Counted from the stretch's first letter, positions 37,546 through 47,825 are shown. The stretch: 64,000 bases of DNA from Paenibacillus hunanensis (GCF_014645615.1 NZ_BMMB01000004.1:248001-312000); one strand, 5' to 3'. The notes: generated from the sequence alone by a model not told the origin. Numbers and translations: made by a program.

Positions 37546-37914
37546 ATGTATACACGAGGTATTCGCGGGGCTACTACGGTTACCCGCAATGATCGTCAGG
37601 AGATTCTGGGTGAGACATTGGTATTGCTCAGAGAGATTGTAGAGCGTAATCAATTCGATCCTGAGGATGTGAGCAGCATCTGGATTACAATGACTGCTGA
37701 TCTTGATGCGGCATTTCCAGCGCTGGCTATTCGTGAAATGGATGGCTGGAGTATGGTGCCATTGATGTGTGCAGTGGAAGCATCGGTGCAGAATAGCTTG
37801 CCCCAGTGCATCCGACTGATGATCCATATCAATACTACCAAAACACAGCAGGAAATTAAGCATGTGTATTTGAACGAGGCAACACGCCTTCGTCCTGATC
37901 TGGCAACTTCCTGA
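37546..37914 (+). CDS. aroH: Chorismate mutase AroH
   Basis: A 122-residue monofunctional chorismate mutase of the AroH class, which converts chorismate to prephenate. RGIRGATTVTRNDRQEIL, the active-site Arg/Glu elements and SIWITMTADLDAAFPA match. RBS AAGGAGGC just inside aroB's end. Last gene before the trp leader. Confidence 0.95.
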   Translation: MYTRGIRGATTVTRNDRQEILGETLVLLREIVERNQFDPEDVSSIWITMTADLDAAFPALAIREMDGWSMVPLMCAVEASVQNSLPQCIRLMIHINTTKTQQEIKHVYLNEATRLRPDLATS

Positions 37915-37935
37915 TCGTGAATCGTAGCGTAAGGG

Positions 37936-37970
37936 TTGCGTCAGCCATACGTTATAGGGTATAGTATAGA
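37936..37970 (+). promoter_or_regulatory. Putative trp promoter
   Basis: TTGCGT (37936-37941) with TATAGT (37960-37965, 18-nt spacer) just after aroH and upstream of the TRAP site. Moderate match only. Confidence 0.45.
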
Positions 37971-38002
37971 ACAAGATCAACAGGCAAACAGAGCCGTGTA
38001 TT

Positions 38003-38052
38003 GAGATGAGATGCAGGTAGCAGAGTTTAGTATAGATGAGAAGGAAGTGTAG
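38003..38052 (+). promoter_or_regulatory. TRAP binding site in the trp leader
   Basis: (G/U)AG triplets start at 38003, 38008, 38018, 38023, 38028, 38033 and 38038. This is an exact 5-nt period with one degenerate register (GCA at 38013). A further GAG lies at 37991 and a TAG at 38050. The spacing of two nucleotides between triplets is what TRAP prefers. Its location between aroH and trpE matches B. subtilis, and mtrB is in this window. Confidence 0.92.
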
Positions 38053-38357
38053 GTCTTGTCGGTGGACAGGGCGGAAGGTGCGAATGGATAGCCATTAATA
38101 GCCTTCCGGGTCGTGTGTGCGCAGGAAGACAAGAGCCGTGTCACTTCAGAGCATAGCCTTTTGAAGAGAAGTACCCATACAGCAAGAGACGAGTAATGGG
38201 CGTACAGACATACTATATTGATATAGTACAGGTCAAGGTATAGCTGCATTACCGCACAAGCTGGTATCCATGTGATTATGGGAGGGAGCTTACGTTTTCA
38301 TTTGGCGAAGCCGGCAGCAGATGAACTTGCTGTCTACATTTGTACAATTAATTATGC

Positions 38358-38394
38358 AGCCTTCATGCGTCCATCCGCATGGAGGCTTTTTGTT
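38358..38394 (+). terminator. Leader terminator upstream of trpE
   Basis: AGCCTTCATGCG pairs with CGCATGGAGGCT (11-12 bp with one wobble) followed by TTTTTGTTT, about 95 nt before trpE. It is the only strong intrinsic terminator in the leader and is therefore the likely attenuation point. It lies about 300 nt after the TRAP site, and several other stems fall between (TCTTGTC/GACAAGA, GGAAGG/CCTTCC, AATGG/CCATT). Confidence 0.8.
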
Positions 38395-38489
38395 TACCTT
38401 TAGGAAAGACTGTTGACGAAGGTCACAGCTTGCCGATTCCTGCGAATAAGGAAAAGCCAATGAATTGATCAGCCAAAGGAGCGAGTATA

Positions 38490-40058
38490 ATGATCCAACC
38501 TCATGTAGAACAAGTGATTGCCATGTCTGGCCAGTATAATTTGATTCCGATCGTAAAGCGACTGCTGGGCGATATGGAGACACCGATTCGTATTTTCCAG
38601 CGTTATGCACAGCGGCGACATGCCTTTCTGCTGGAAAGTGTAGAGGGAGGTAGTAAATGGGCGCGGTACTCGTTTATCGGTAGTGATCCATTCCTCTTGA
38701 TTTCCGGTAAGCAGGGCAAGATTGAAGTCGATCTGGATGGCGAGATAAGCGAGCTATCCGGTAAGCCGATAGAGCAGCTAAAAGCATTGCTGCGACGCTA
38801 TCGCAGCCCTAAGGTGGATGGCTTGCCGCCTTTCACAGGCGGAGCGATCGGATTCTTCGGTTACGATCTGCTTCAATATTATGAGAAGCTTCCTGCTCAT
38901 CGCATTGATGATATGAATATGGATGATATTCGCTTCATGTTCTGCGATCAGATCGTCGTCTTCGACCATGTAAAACAGCATATTTTGCTGGTGAGTAATG
39001 TACATGTGCCGGAAGGTGCAAGTGATGATGATATCCGCGAGGCATATGGCGAAGCGGCTGCTAAGCTGGATAGCATGGAAGAACTGCTGCATACACAGCC
39101 ACCAGTGAGCAGTGCAGGGCGCGCTACAGTGTCTGACAATATTGAGATGGGCGAGATTCAGTCCAATATGACGAAGGAGCAATATCTGGATGGCGTCAAT
39201 CGGGCGAAAGAGTATATTCGCGCAGGTGACATTTTTCAGGTCGTGCTGTCCCAGCGCTTCCATATCGAAACAGAGGTTGCACCGCTGGAGGTATATCGGG
39301 TGCTACGCACGATGAATCCATCACCATATATGTATTATTTGAAGCTGGATGATGAGATTATCGTCGGTACATCACCGGAGGCACTGGTCAAGGTGGAGGG
39401 TGATCGCTTGCAGACACGTCCAATTGCAGGGACACGTCCACGAGGACAGAATGAAGCCGAGGATCAGGCGCTGGCAGAAGAGCTGCTCCAGGACGAGAAG
39501 GAACGCGCTGAACACCTGATGCTGGTTGATCTGGGACGCAATGATATCGGACGTGTGGCGGAATACGGCACCGTCAAAACCGATTCCTTTATGCAGATTG
39601 AGCGCTATTCGCACGTGATGCATATCGTATCCAACGTATCCGGTAAGCTGCGTAAGGATCGTGATTTCTTCGATGCTTTCCTGTCCTGTCTACCAGCAGG
39701 TACAGTATCCGGCGCCCCTAAGCTGAGAGCGATGGAAATTATCGCTGAGATTGAAAATGAAGCACGTGGCGCCTATGCTGGTGCAATTGGCTATCTAGGC
39801 TTCTCCGGTAATATGGATGCGTGTATTACGATTCGTACGATTATTTTCAAGCATGGAAAAGCGTATGTACAGGCTGGAGCCGGCATTGTATGGGATTCGG
39901 TACCGGAGAAGGAATACGAAGAGACCGTGAACAAAGCTAAAGGCATGCTGAAATCAATCCGTGTCGCTGAAGCGATGTTCCCTCGCAAAGGGGAAGAGGC
40001 ACAAATCGCCAATCCAGATTATCTGTATGGCTATGAGCCGGTTAAGCTGGGCGATTGA
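38490..40058 (+). CDS. trpE: Anthranilate synthase component I
   Basis: 522 residues; chorismate to anthranilate using ammonia from a glutaminase partner. LLES-type N-terminal tryptophan-binding region (residues ~48-52), then GDIFQVVLSQRF, PSPYMYYL, IAGTRPRG, HLMLVDLGRNDIGRV and FLSCLPAGTVSGAPKLRAMEII. RBS AAAGGAG. No trpG follows, so the glutaminase is encoded elsewhere, as in B. subtilis. Confidence 0.97.
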   Translation: MIQPHVEQVIAMSGQYNLIPIVKRLLGDMETPIRIFQRYAQRRHAFLLESVEGGSKWARYSFIGSDPFLLISGKQGKIEVDLDGEISELSGKPIEQLKALLRRYRSPKVDGLPPFTGGAIGFFGYDLLQYYEKLPAHRIDDMNMDDIRFMFCDQIVVFDHVKQHILLVSNVHVPEGASDDDIREAYGEAAAKLDSMEELLHTQPPVSSAGRATVSDNIEMGEIQSNMTKEQYLDGVNRAKEYIRAGDIFQVVLSQRFHIETEVAPLEVYRVLRTMNPSPYMYYLKLDDEIIVGTSPEALVKVEGDRLQTRPIAGTRPRGQNEAEDQALAEELLQDEKERAEHLMLVDLGRNDIGRVAEYGTVKTDSFMQIERYSHVMHIVSNVSGKLRKDRDFFDAFLSCLPAGTVSGAPKLRAMEIIAEIENEARGAYAGAIGYLGFSGNMDACITIRTIIFKHGKAYVQAGAGIVWDSVPEKEYEETVNKAKGMLKSIRVAEAMFPRKGEEAQIANPDYLYGYEPVKLGD

Positions 40059-40136
40059 GCGGGAGTACAGCATGAACATATAGATCGATAATGGAAGCTA
40101 CACACAGTATATTTTACAGTTCGGGAGGAAACGGGT

Positions 40137-41177
40137 ATGCACACAGCGGAAACGATACAACAGGCGATTATGAATGTGATCGAGGGTAAACATCTAACGC
40201 GGGAGCAGTCTTATGAGGTGATGAGTGCGATTATGAATGGTGAAGCTACACCATCGCAAATCGGCGGTCTGCTCACATCCCTGCGGATGAAGGGAGAGAC
40301 GGTGGAGGAAATCACTGGTTTTGCGGAAGCCATGCGCAGCAGTGGTGGACGTGTTCCGGTGATGTCAGCAGGCTTGCTGGATACATGCGGAACAGGTGGA
40401 TCGGGTATTCACAAATTCAATATTTCCACCGTATCAGCGATCATTGCAGCCTCTGTATCGGTTCGTGTCGCAAAGCATGGCAATCGTTCCGCTTCTGGTA
40501 AAGCAGGTAGCGCCGATGTATTGGAGGCGCTGGGTGTGAATATCGGGCTGAATGCCGTACAGGCAGCAAGCTGTCTGAATGAGATCGGCATCTGCTTCCT
40601 GTTCGCTCAGGTGTTCCATCCTTCGATGAAGCATGCGGCGGCTACCCGTCGTGAGCTGGGTGTACGCACTGTATTTAATATGCTAGGCCCACTGACTAAT
40701 CCAGCTGGTGCAGACCGACAATTGATTGGGCTGTATGATGGCAGTAAAATTGAAACTGTAGCACATACTTTAAAGCTGCTTGGTCTGGAGCGTGCTATGG
40801 TGGTAGCCAGTCAGGATGGATTGGATGAGATTAGCATCGCTGCACCAACACGCATCGCCGAGCTGCGAGATGGCGAGGTGCATACGTATGAAGTGACGCC
40901 GCAGGATTTTGGTTTGAGCAGTCATCCATTGGAGCATATGCTGGGCGGCAATGCAGAGGAAAATGCATCGATCATCCGTCGTGTGCTTCAAGGCGAAAGG
41001 GGAGCGTATCGTGATGTAGTGCTTGCCAATAGTGCAGCTTGCATTTATCTGGCATGCAAAGCAAACAGTCTGGCGGAAGGTGCTGCGATTGCGGCACAGG
41101 CGATTGATTCAGGAGCAGCAGCGAATAAGCTGCAACAATTAATTCAAACTACGGAGGCATTCAGCTATGTATCTTGA
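40137..41177 (+). CDS. trpD: Anthranilate phosphoribosyltransferase
   Basis: 346 residues; joins anthranilate and PRPP. DTCGTGGSGIHKFNIST (PRPP site), KHGNRSASGKAGSADVLEALG, and TRRELGVRTVFNMLGPLTNPA are diagnostic. RBS GGGAGGAAA. Overlaps trpC by 11 nt. Confidence 0.97.
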   Translation: MHTAETIQQAIMNVIEGKHLTREQSYEVMSAIMNGEATPSQIGGLLTSLRMKGETVEEITGFAEAMRSSGGRVPVMSAGLLDTCGTGGSGIHKFNISTVSAIIAASVSVRVAKHGNRSASGKAGSADVLEALGVNIGLNAVQAASCLNEIGICFLFAQVFHPSMKHAAATRRELGVRTVFNMLGPLTNPAGADRQLIGLYDGSKIETVAHTLKLLGLERAMVVASQDGLDEISIAAPTRIAELRDGEVHTYEVTPQDFGLSSHPLEHMLGGNAEENASIIRRVLQGERGAYRDVVLANSAACIYLACKANSLAEGAAIAAQAIDSGAAANKLQQLIQTTEAFSYVS

Positions 41178-41991
41178 TCGTATTGTCGTTACCAAGAAGC
41201 AGGAAGTTGAACAGTTGACCCAGAGCTTGTCTATCGCTGAGGCAGAGCGTACCATCGCAACCATGCCGGCAACACGCGGTTTCCGCGATGCACTAACGAA
41301 GCGTGCTAATCGGCGTGTTGGTCTGATCGCCGAGGTGAAAAAGGCATCTCCATCCAAAGGTCTGATTCGTCCAGATTTCCATCCCGTGACGATCGCGCAG
41401 GCGTATGAACAGGCAGGAGCGGACTGTATTTCCATCCTGACAGATGTACAATATTTCCAGGGCAATAATTCGTATTTGACGGATATTCGAGCAGCTGTAA
41501 ATTTGCCGCTATTACGTAAAGACTTTATTATCGATGAACATCAGATTTATGAAGCACGTCTGATCGGTGCGGATGCGATTTTGCTGATTGCAGCGATCCT
41601 CACACCGGAGCAAATTGATCGTTATATCAAAACAGCGGTATCGCTTGGACTGGATATTCTGATTGAGGTGCATGATCAGGCGGAGCTGGAAACCGTGCTT
41701 TCTATCGAAGGCAGTGTGGAGCATGGCTTGATTGGCGTAAACAATCGTGATCTGAAAACATTCGAAACGTCACTATCAACGACAGCAGAACTGATTCGTC
41801 TATTGCCAGCTGGTGTACCATTAATCAGTGAAAGTGGGATTATGTCAACGGATGATATTCGCTATGTGTCTGATGCAGGTGCAGCAGGCGTGCTTGTAGG
41901 CGAATACTTTATGCGACAGCCTGATATTGCGGCAGCCGTGCATACATTGATGGCTCCTGCCAACCGTGAAGCAGGCGCTTCTCATGAATGA
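41167..41991 (+). CDS. trpC: Indole-3-glycerol phosphate synthase
   Basis: 274-residue TIM barrel. AEVKKASPSKGLIR (catalytic Lys), LRKDFIIDEHQIYEARLIGADAILLIAAIL, GVNNRDLKTFE and SESGI are standard motifs. The 3' end overlaps trpF. Confidence 0.97.
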   Translation: MYLDRIVVTKKQEVEQLTQSLSIAEAERTIATMPATRGFRDALTKRANRRVGLIAEVKKASPSKGLIRPDFHPVTIAQAYEQAGADCISILTDVQYFQGNNSYLTDIRAAVNLPLLRKDFIIDEHQIYEARLIGADAILLIAAILTPEQIDRYIKTAVSLGLDILIEVHDQAELETVLSIEGSVEHGLIGVNNRDLKTFETSLSTTAELIRLLPAGVPLISESGIMSTDDIRYVSDAGAAGVLVGEYFMRQPDIAAAVHTLMAPANREAGASHE

Positions 41992-42778
41992 AAATGGAAC
42001 CTCTCTCAATGAACAGCAGGTAACAGGGGGCTCTGGCATTACGCCAGAGCCGTCTGCTCTAAAGATAAAAATCTGTGGACTTCAAGACGTTGAAGTGCTA
42101 AAATCTATGATACCATTACCGATTGATTACATCGGATTTGTATTTGCACGAAGCAAGCGACAGATTGATTGTCAGCGTGCAGCAGAGCTACTGGATGTAC
42201 TGAGCCAATGGCACGGACAGGCACCTCAAAGTGTCGGTGTATTCGTGAATCCAACGCTGGAGGAGTTACTGCATATTACCGAAGCAGCACCGCTGGATGT
42301 GATTCAGCTTCATGGTAATGAGACCCCTGCATTTTGCCAAGAGGTACGTGAAAAGCTACAGGTGAAAGTAATCAAAGTCATCTCTATTCAAGCTAAAGAT
42401 AATCCTAAGGCAGCAGAATCTACATTAACTGCTAAAATAACACAAGTAAATAATGAGCCTGATGTGTATGAGATTGCAGCTGCAAAGCTAGCGCCATATG
42501 AAGGTACCGTAGATGCCTTTTTACTGGACACACATGATCCGCTCTATGGCGGCGGCTCAGGTAAAACCTTTGCCTGGGATGGCATTGCACCGTATCACCG
42601 CTGGACAGCAGCGCATGGTATTCCATTACTTGTTGCAGGCGGTTTATCACCTGATAATGTAAATGAGCTAGTCGAAGGCTATCCGCTGGAAGGCATTGAT
42701 GTATCCAGTGGTGTCGAAACCGACGGAGTGAAGGATATCGATAAAATCAAACGGTTTGTGGAAAGGGCGAGAGCATAA
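41984..42778 (+). CDS. trpF: Phosphoribosylanthranilate isomerase, longer than usual
   Basis: 264 residues, against about 200-215 for most TrpF. The core barrel is intact: KIKICGLQ (catalytic Cys), [41 protein letters not shown] (catalytic Asp) and LAGGL-type [11 protein letters not shown]. The additions are a polar N-terminal extension of about 26 residues and a Lys/Ala-rich insertion near residues 137-165. A GTG at 41966 is an alternative start. Overlaps trpC by 8 nt. Confidence 0.93.
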   Translation: MNENGTSLNEQQVTGGSGITPEPSALKIKICGLQDVEVLKSMIPLPIDYIGFVFARSKRQIDCQRAAELLDVLSQWHGQAPQSVGVFVNPTLEELLHITEAAPLDVIQLHGNETPAFCQEVREKLQVKVIKVISIQAKDNPKAAESTLTAKITQVNNEPDVYEIAAAKLAPYEGTVDAFLLDTHDPLYGGGSGKTFAWDGIAPYHRWTAAHGIPLLVAGGLSPDNVNELVEGYPLEGIDVSSGVETDGVKDIDKIKRFVERARA

Positions 42779-43974
42779 TGAAAATACTACCTGATGCAAA
42801 AGGAAGATTTGGCGATTTTGGTGGACGTTATGTACCGGAAACGCTGATGAATGCACTGATCGAGCTTGAGGATGCCTATCGCCAGTATGCTGAGGATCCG
42901 GAATTTCAAGAAGAACTGAATTATCTACTAAAAGAATACTCTGGCCGCGAGACACCGCTCTACTATGCAGAGCGACTCACCGAACAGCTTGGCGGTCCTA
43001 AAATATATTTAAAACGTGAAGACCTGAACCATACAGGTGCACACAAAATTAACAATGCCATCGGTCAGGGACTGCTTGCCAAGCGTACTGGCAAGCAAAA
43101 GGTCATTGCCGAAACGGGTGCAGGTCAGCACGGCGTTGCGACTGCAACCGTAGCTGCACTGCTTGGGCTGGAATGTAAAGTATTCATGGGAGAAGAGGAT
43201 ATCAAGCGTCAGCAGCTGAACGTATTCCGCATGAATATGCTGGGTGCTGAGGTTGTGCCTGTTACATCCGGTACACGTACACTCAAGGATGCGGGTAATG
43301 AAGCGCTTCGCTACTGGGTGAGTAATGTGGATGACACATTCTACATTCTCGGTTCAGCTGTAGGGCCGCATCCATATCCGATGATGGTGCGTAACTTCCA
43401 GCGTATTATTGGTGACGAGACACGACGTCAGATTTTAGAAAAGGAAAATCGTCTGCCGCATACGGTTGTGGCTGCGATTGGTGGCGGTAGTAATGCAATC
43501 GGCATGTTCTATCCATTTATCGGTGACGAAGCCGTGCGTCTGATCGGTGTCGAGGCAGCTGGACGCGGTATTGATACACCGCTACATGCGGCAACGATGA
43601 GTCTCGGTACAAAGGGTGTATTCCAGGGCTCGATGAGTTATCTGCTACAGGATGAATACGGTCAGGTACAGGAGGCGCATTCGATCTCCGCAGGTCTGGA
43701 TTATCCGGGTGTTGGGCCAGAGCATTCATACCTAAAAGATATCGAGCGTGCCCAGTACGTACCGATTACCGACGCGGAAGCGATTGACGCGCTCAAGCTG
43801 CTCTGTCGCACCGAAGGCATCATTCCAGCGCTGGAATCGGCTCATGCGATTGCGCATACGGTGAAGCTAGCAAAAGAAATGACACCGGATCAACTGCTCG
43901 TCGTCTGCCTGTCCGGTCGTGGTGACAAGGACGTCGAATCGATCATGAGATACGAACAGGAGGGATCGCTGTGA
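42778..43974 (+). CDS. trpB: Tryptophan synthase beta chain
   Basis: 398-residue PLP enzyme condensing indole with serine. Lys of [19 protein letters not shown] binds [16 protein letters not shown] and the phosphate loop GGGSNAIG are present. TAATG junction with trpF, 4-nt overlap with trpA. Confidence 0.98.
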   Translation: MKILPDAKGRFGDFGGRYVPETLMNALIELEDAYRQYAEDPEFQEELNYLLKEYSGRETPLYYAERLTEQLGGPKIYLKREDLNHTGAHKINNAIGQGLLAKRTGKQKVIAETGAGQHGVATATVAALLGLECKVFMGEEDIKRQQLNVFRMNMLGAEVVPVTSGTRTLKDAGNEALRYWVSNVDDTFYILGSAVGPHPYPMMVRNFQRIIGDETRRQILEKENRLPHTVVAAIGGGSNAIGMFYPFIGDEAVRLIGVEAAGRGIDTPLHAATMSLGTKGVFQGSMSYLLQDEYGQVQEAHSISAGLDYPGVGPEHSYLKDIERAQYVPITDAEAIDALKLLCRTEGIIPALESAHAIAHTVKLAKEMTPDQLLVVCLSGRGDKDVESIMRYEQEGSL

Positions 43975-44804
43975 GCGTAACCGGACAAAGTCAAAACCGC
44001 ATGGATGTTACCTTCGCCACACTGAAGGAAAAGGGCGAAACTGCACTGATTCCATTCCTGACCGTTGGCGATCCTGATCCACAAACAACTGTTGATGTGA
44101 TTATGGAGCTTGAAGCGGCTGGAGCGAATATTTTGGAGCTTGGTGTACCGTATTCTGATCCGCTGGCTGATGGACCTGTGATCCAGCGCGCTTCTCAGCG
44201 TGCATTGACGCATCGTGTGACGATTGATACATGTCTCCATGTAGCCAAGCAGGCGCGTGAGCGTGGCTCACAGATGCCGTTTGTACTGTTCACGTATTAC
44301 AATCCGATTTTGCAATATGGGCTGGATCGCTTTTTTGAAGAGCTCCAGCGTAACGATATCAGCGGCATGATCATTCCCGATCTGCCGATTGAGGAATCCG
44401 AAGAGATGCGTGCACGCTCACGTGCAGCAGGTGTGAGTCTGGTACCGCTGGTGGCGCCAACGTCTCATGAACGCATCGCTTCTATTTTGAATGGAGCGCA
44501 GGGCTTTGTATACTGTGTGTCCTCGCTTGGTGTAACAGGTGAGCGCACGTCCTTCCACTCCAATGTAGAGCAGTTTATTAAAAGCGTACAGGCGAGCACC
44601 GATCTTCCAGTTGCCGTTGGCTTCGGTATTTCAAGCCATGAGCAGGTGAAGCAGTTCTCTGCATTTTGCGATGGAGTAGTAGTGGGTAGTGCAATCGTAC
44701 GCCAGATCGAATCGCAAATTCCACTGCTGACCGATCCGGCGCGCAAGGCGGACGGCTTACAGCAGATTCATCAATTTGTTGCTGATCTAAAAGGAACACG
44801 TTGA
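43971..44804 (+). CDS. trpA: Tryptophan synthase alpha chain
   Basis: 277-residue TIM barrel cleaving indole-3-glycerol phosphate. Catalytic Glu in [26 protein letters not shown], and [14 protein letters not shown] are typical. GTG start at 43971 behind GGAGGGA. Confidence 0.97.
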   Translation: MSVTGQSQNRMDVTFATLKEKGETALIPFLTVGDPDPQTTVDVIMELEAAGANILELGVPYSDPLADGPVIQRASQRALTHRVTIDTCLHVAKQARERGSQMPFVLFTYYNPILQYGLDRFFEELQRNDISGMIIPDLPIEESEEMRARSRAAGVSLVPLVAPTSHERIASILNGAQGFVYCVSSLGVTGERTSFHSNVEQFIKSVQASTDLPVAVGFGISSHEQVKQFSAFCDGVVVGSAIVRQIESQIPLLTDPARKADGLQQIHQFVADLKGTR

Positions 44805-44960
44805 TCGAGGCTACTCACTGCGCGGCGCGATAAACCGTTAATGCTGGCAAAAGTACAATTTGTTAGCCTTGAGATGTATTAGAGCGGCAAATGATATAAA
44901 CTAAAGCATATACGCTCATCTACATACTTACTCCGTAGCGAGCGGCTGGATTGGATCGAC

Positions 44961-44992
44961 AGGTGCCTTTTATATAAAAGGCGCCTTCCTTA
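44961..44992 (+). terminator. Hairpin between trpA and hisC
   Basis: AGGTGCCTTTTATA and TATAAAAGGCGCCT form a 14-bp stem with one wobble, followed by TCCTT. Probably a partial terminator, since hisC and tyrA usually continue the operon. The rest of 44805-45080 shows nothing else. Confidence 0.65.
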
Positions 44993-45080
44993 CATCCGGA
45001 GAATCTGGAGCATAACATATCATCAGGCAAAGTATGGTTCGTGAAGTTCTGTTCATTAAGTCGATAAGGAGTTGTTCCGA

Positions 45081-46178
45081 TTGAAACCAAAATCACGTAT
45101 TGTTAATATTCCTGTTTATCAGCCTGGAAAGCCGATTGAAGAAGTGAAACGAGAGTTAGGATTGGAAGAAGTCATCAAGCTTGCTTCCAATGAAAATCCA
45201 TACGGCTCGGCACCATCCGTGCAGCAGGCGATCATGAATGAGCTATCTCAGCTGTACCTGTATCCAGACGGCGCTGCGGTAGAGCTGACGGCTCAGCTTG
45301 CCGACCATATCGGTGTACAGCCGAATCAGATCGTGTTTGGCTGCGGCTCGGATGAGGTCATTGCGCTGATCTCCCGTTCGTTTCTGGAGCCAGGTGATGA
45401 GACGATTATGGCAGACCAGACGTTCTCTGTGTACAAAAGCAATGCGGATATTGAAGGAGCAACGGTGGTGGAAGTACCGCTTCAAGCGGGTAAACATGAT
45501 CTCCCAGCTATGCTAGCTGCGGTAACGGACAGAACAAAGATTATCTGGGTATGTAATCCGAACAATCCGACAGGAACGATTGTGACCGAAGACGAGCTGG
45601 TCGCGTTCCTCGATGCTGTTCCATCCGATGTTATGGTCGTACTAGATGAAGCGTATTACGAGTATGTCATTGCTGGCGAATATCCACGCAGTGTGGAGCT
45701 GTTAGATCGTTATGAGAATATCGTCATTTTGCGTACATTTTCCAAAATTTACGGTCTGGCTGCACTGCGGATCGGCTATGGTGTCGGTAATGCAGACACG
45801 ATTCGTCTGATAAATCAGGTACGTGAGCCGTTCAATACATCGCGTATTGCTCAGGCAGCAGCGCGTCAGGCGATTATCGATCAAGACTTCGTGAACGATT
45901 GCCGGATCAAAAACCGCGAAGGTATGGATTACCTGATCGCTGCCTTTGATCGCCTTGGTCTGACCCATTTCCCAAGCGAAACCAACTTTATTATGGTGGA
46001 TACGGGGCATCCGGGTAAGGAGATTTTCGATGCACTGCTCCAGCGTGGAATCATTATTCGCGCAGGTCATAGCAAATATCCAACCTGGATTCGCGTATCG
46101 ATCGGTAAGCCAGAGCAAAATGAAGCATTCGTCCAGGCGCTGGAAGAAACGTTGCAGGCACGTAAAGCGACCGTATAA
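45081..46178 (+). CDS. hisC: Histidinol-phosphate / aromatic aminotransferase
   Basis: 365-residue fold-type I PLP aminotransferase acting on histidinol phosphate and, in this operon position, also on prephenate-derived keto acids. KLASNENPYG, CNPNNPTGT, LDEAYYEY, and PLP Lys in RTFSKIYGLAALRIGYG. TTG at 45081 lies 9 nt after AAGGAG; TTG 45072 abuts the RBS and is rejected. Confidence 0.95.
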   Translation: MKPKSRIVNIPVYQPGKPIEEVKRELGLEEVIKLASNENPYGSAPSVQQAIMNELSQLYLYPDGAAVELTAQLADHIGVQPNQIVFGCGSDEVIALISRSFLEPGDETIMADQTFSVYKSNADIEGATVVEVPLQAGKHDLPAMLAAVTDRTKIIWVCNPNNPTGTIVTEDELVAFLDAVPSDVMVVLDEAYYEYVIAGEYPRSVELLDRYENIVILRTFSKIYGLAALRIGYGVGNADTIRLINQVREPFNTSRIAQAAARQAIIDQDFVNDCRIKNREGMDYLIAAFDRLGLTHFPSETNFIMVDTGHPGKEIFDALLQRGIIIRAGHSKYPTWIRVSIGKPEQNEAFVQALEETLQARKATV

Positions 46179-46276
46179 AGGAATAACGATAGTAAAAGAA
46201 GTGATGACGAATCTGAATCATTTGTGGCAAAGGGTCTAAAAGTGATTCAGATCGTCGAACTGTACGATACAATTGA

Positions 46277-46345
46277 GCAGCAAGCAGCAAGCAGCAAGCA
46301 GCAAGCAGCAAGCAGCAAGCAGCAAGCAGCAAGCAGCAAGCAGCA
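46277..46345. repeat. Heptanucleotide tandem repeat (GCAGCAA)n
   Basis: Nine perfect head-to-tail copies of GCAGCAA (46277-46339) plus a partial tenth, in the 356-bp hisC-tyrA gap. The repeat is open in several frames on both strands, but no start with a good RBS uses it. Copy number is likely to vary between strains. Confidence 0.97.
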
Positions 46346-46533
46346 GATGGCAATGCATTTTGCGTAATCGAAAATTTAAAGGTACAATACATGGATGGCA
46401 GTATAGCGTGATAACGGAGAGCAGGCGGCATCATATCCAGACGCAACAGGGTTGCTGGAAGGAGTGAAGCGTCTGTTTGTCAGTTATTCGCGTTGTGCCG
46501 CTTTAACGCAGCAGGAAAGACAATCGATAAAGA

Positions 46534-47655
46534 ATGAGTGGGATACTAATGACGACAAAAATTGCGATTTTCGGCGTAGGGCTTATTGGCGGTTCGTTAG
46601 CTCTGTGCTTTAAAGGAAAACCGGGACTGCATGTTACCGGATATACGCATCTGCCGGAATTGATACATACCTTTCAGGAAAGGCAGGTCGTTGACCATGC
46701 AACCCTGTCGGTAGAAGAGGCTGCGCTGGATGCAGACTTTATTTTTCTCTGTGTACCGGTAAGCTTGCTGAATACGTATTTGGAGCAGCTTAGCCGTTTG
46801 CCGCTGAAAAGAGGCTGTGTCATTAGCGATGTAGGTAGCACAAAGGCATCGATCATTGCATGTGCGGAGCAGCTTCATTTCCAGACGGATGTACATTTTA
46901 TCGGCGGTCATCCAATGGCTGGCTCCGAGCGCTCAGGTGTAGGTGCAGCATCGGCACTATTATTTGAAAATGCGTACTATGTGCTCACGCCACCAGCGGG
47001 CGTGCCGGATCATGCATATGATCGTCTTGCCACACTATTGTCTCAGCATACACGAGCGCAAATGGTACGTGTGGAGCCTGTGCTGCACGATGAGATCGTG
47101 GGCGCGATCAGTCATCTGCCGCATGTGATCGCTGTAGCACTGGTGAACCAGATTCGTGAATATAATGAGCATAATCCGCTTTATCGTATGCTCGCCGCAG
47201 GTGGATTCCGTGATATTACTCGGATTGCCTCCAGCGACCCGATCGTATGGCGTGATATTCTGCTCAGTAATCGCCATGTGGTCTTGAATTTGCTGAACGA
47301 TTGGAACAAGGGTGTACAGCAGTTTATCGAGCTACTACAAACGCAGGACGCCCGTGGGATCGAGCAGCAGTTTGAATATGCAGGTGCATTCCGTGACGAG
47401 CTGCCCGAGCGCCGTAAAGGCATGATCACCACATTGTATGATCTATATCTCGATGTACCTGACCATCCGGGGATTATCGGTAAAATTACAACCGAGATCG
47501 GTAATCGCGGTATTAACATTAGCAATGTGCAGATTATTGAGAGCCGTGAGGATGTACCAGGCGTGATGCGTTTATCGTTCCGTAATGAGAAGGATATGGA
47601 GCAGGCAAAGGCGATGCTGCTGGATAGCGAATATAGTGTGTTTGCACGGGTATAG
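46534..47655 (+). CDS. tyrA: Prephenate dehydrogenase with C-terminal ACT domain
   Basis: 373 residues; oxidative decarboxylation of prephenate to 4-hydroxyphenylpyruvate. Rossmann motif IFGVGLIGGSLA, DVGSTK, GGHPMAGSERSGVGAA (substrate site) and HDEIVGAISHLPHVIA. An ACT domain from about residue 305 (VPDHPGIIGKITTEIGNRGINISN) suggests tyrosine feedback. ATG 46549 (MTTKIAIFGVG) is an alternative start. In B. subtilis the EPSP synthase gene follows; here it does not. Confidence 0.94.
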   Translation: MSGILMTTKIAIFGVGLIGGSLALCFKGKPGLHVTGYTHLPELIHTFQERQVVDHATLSVEEAALDADFIFLCVPVSLLNTYLEQLSRLPLKRGCVISDVGSTKASIIACAEQLHFQTDVHFIGGHPMAGSERSGVGAASALLFENAYYVLTPPAGVPDHAYDRLATLLSQHTRAQMVRVEPVLHDEIVGAISHLPHVIAVALVNQIREYNEHNPLYRMLAAGGFRDITRIASSDPIVWRDILLSNRHVVLNLLNDWNKGVQQFIELLQTQDARGIEQQFEYAGAFRDELPERRKGMITTLYDLYLDVPDHPGIIGKITTEIGNRGINISNVQIIESREDVPGVMRLSFRNEKDMEQAKAMLLDSEYSVFARV

Positions 47656-47777
47656 GAAGCGAGTAGTTTACGCTGAATAGGTTGCTTGATTATTCTATGT
47701 TATGAAAAGATAGCTGGGCTGCAAGTATGAGCGATTTGCTCTGTGCAAGGTATACCAGCTAGTTGTAATGATATGCT

Positions 47778-47825
47778 ATCAGATAACAGCATTCATCTAA
47801 TGGATGGAATGGTGCTATCTTTTTC
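47778..47825 (+). terminator. First terminator after tyrA
   Basis: An imperfect stem, GATAACAGCATTCATC with GGATGGAATGGTGCTATC, followed by TTTTT. Confidence 0.65.

Noticed and set aside
46277..46345. CRISPR array
   Set aside because: The repeat unit is 7 nt with no spacers, and no cas genes are near.
46273..46467. A frame encoding SSKQQAA repeats through the heptanucleotide array
   Set aside because: Starts at a TTG without an RBS; the repeat is open in several frames on both strands by composition alone.
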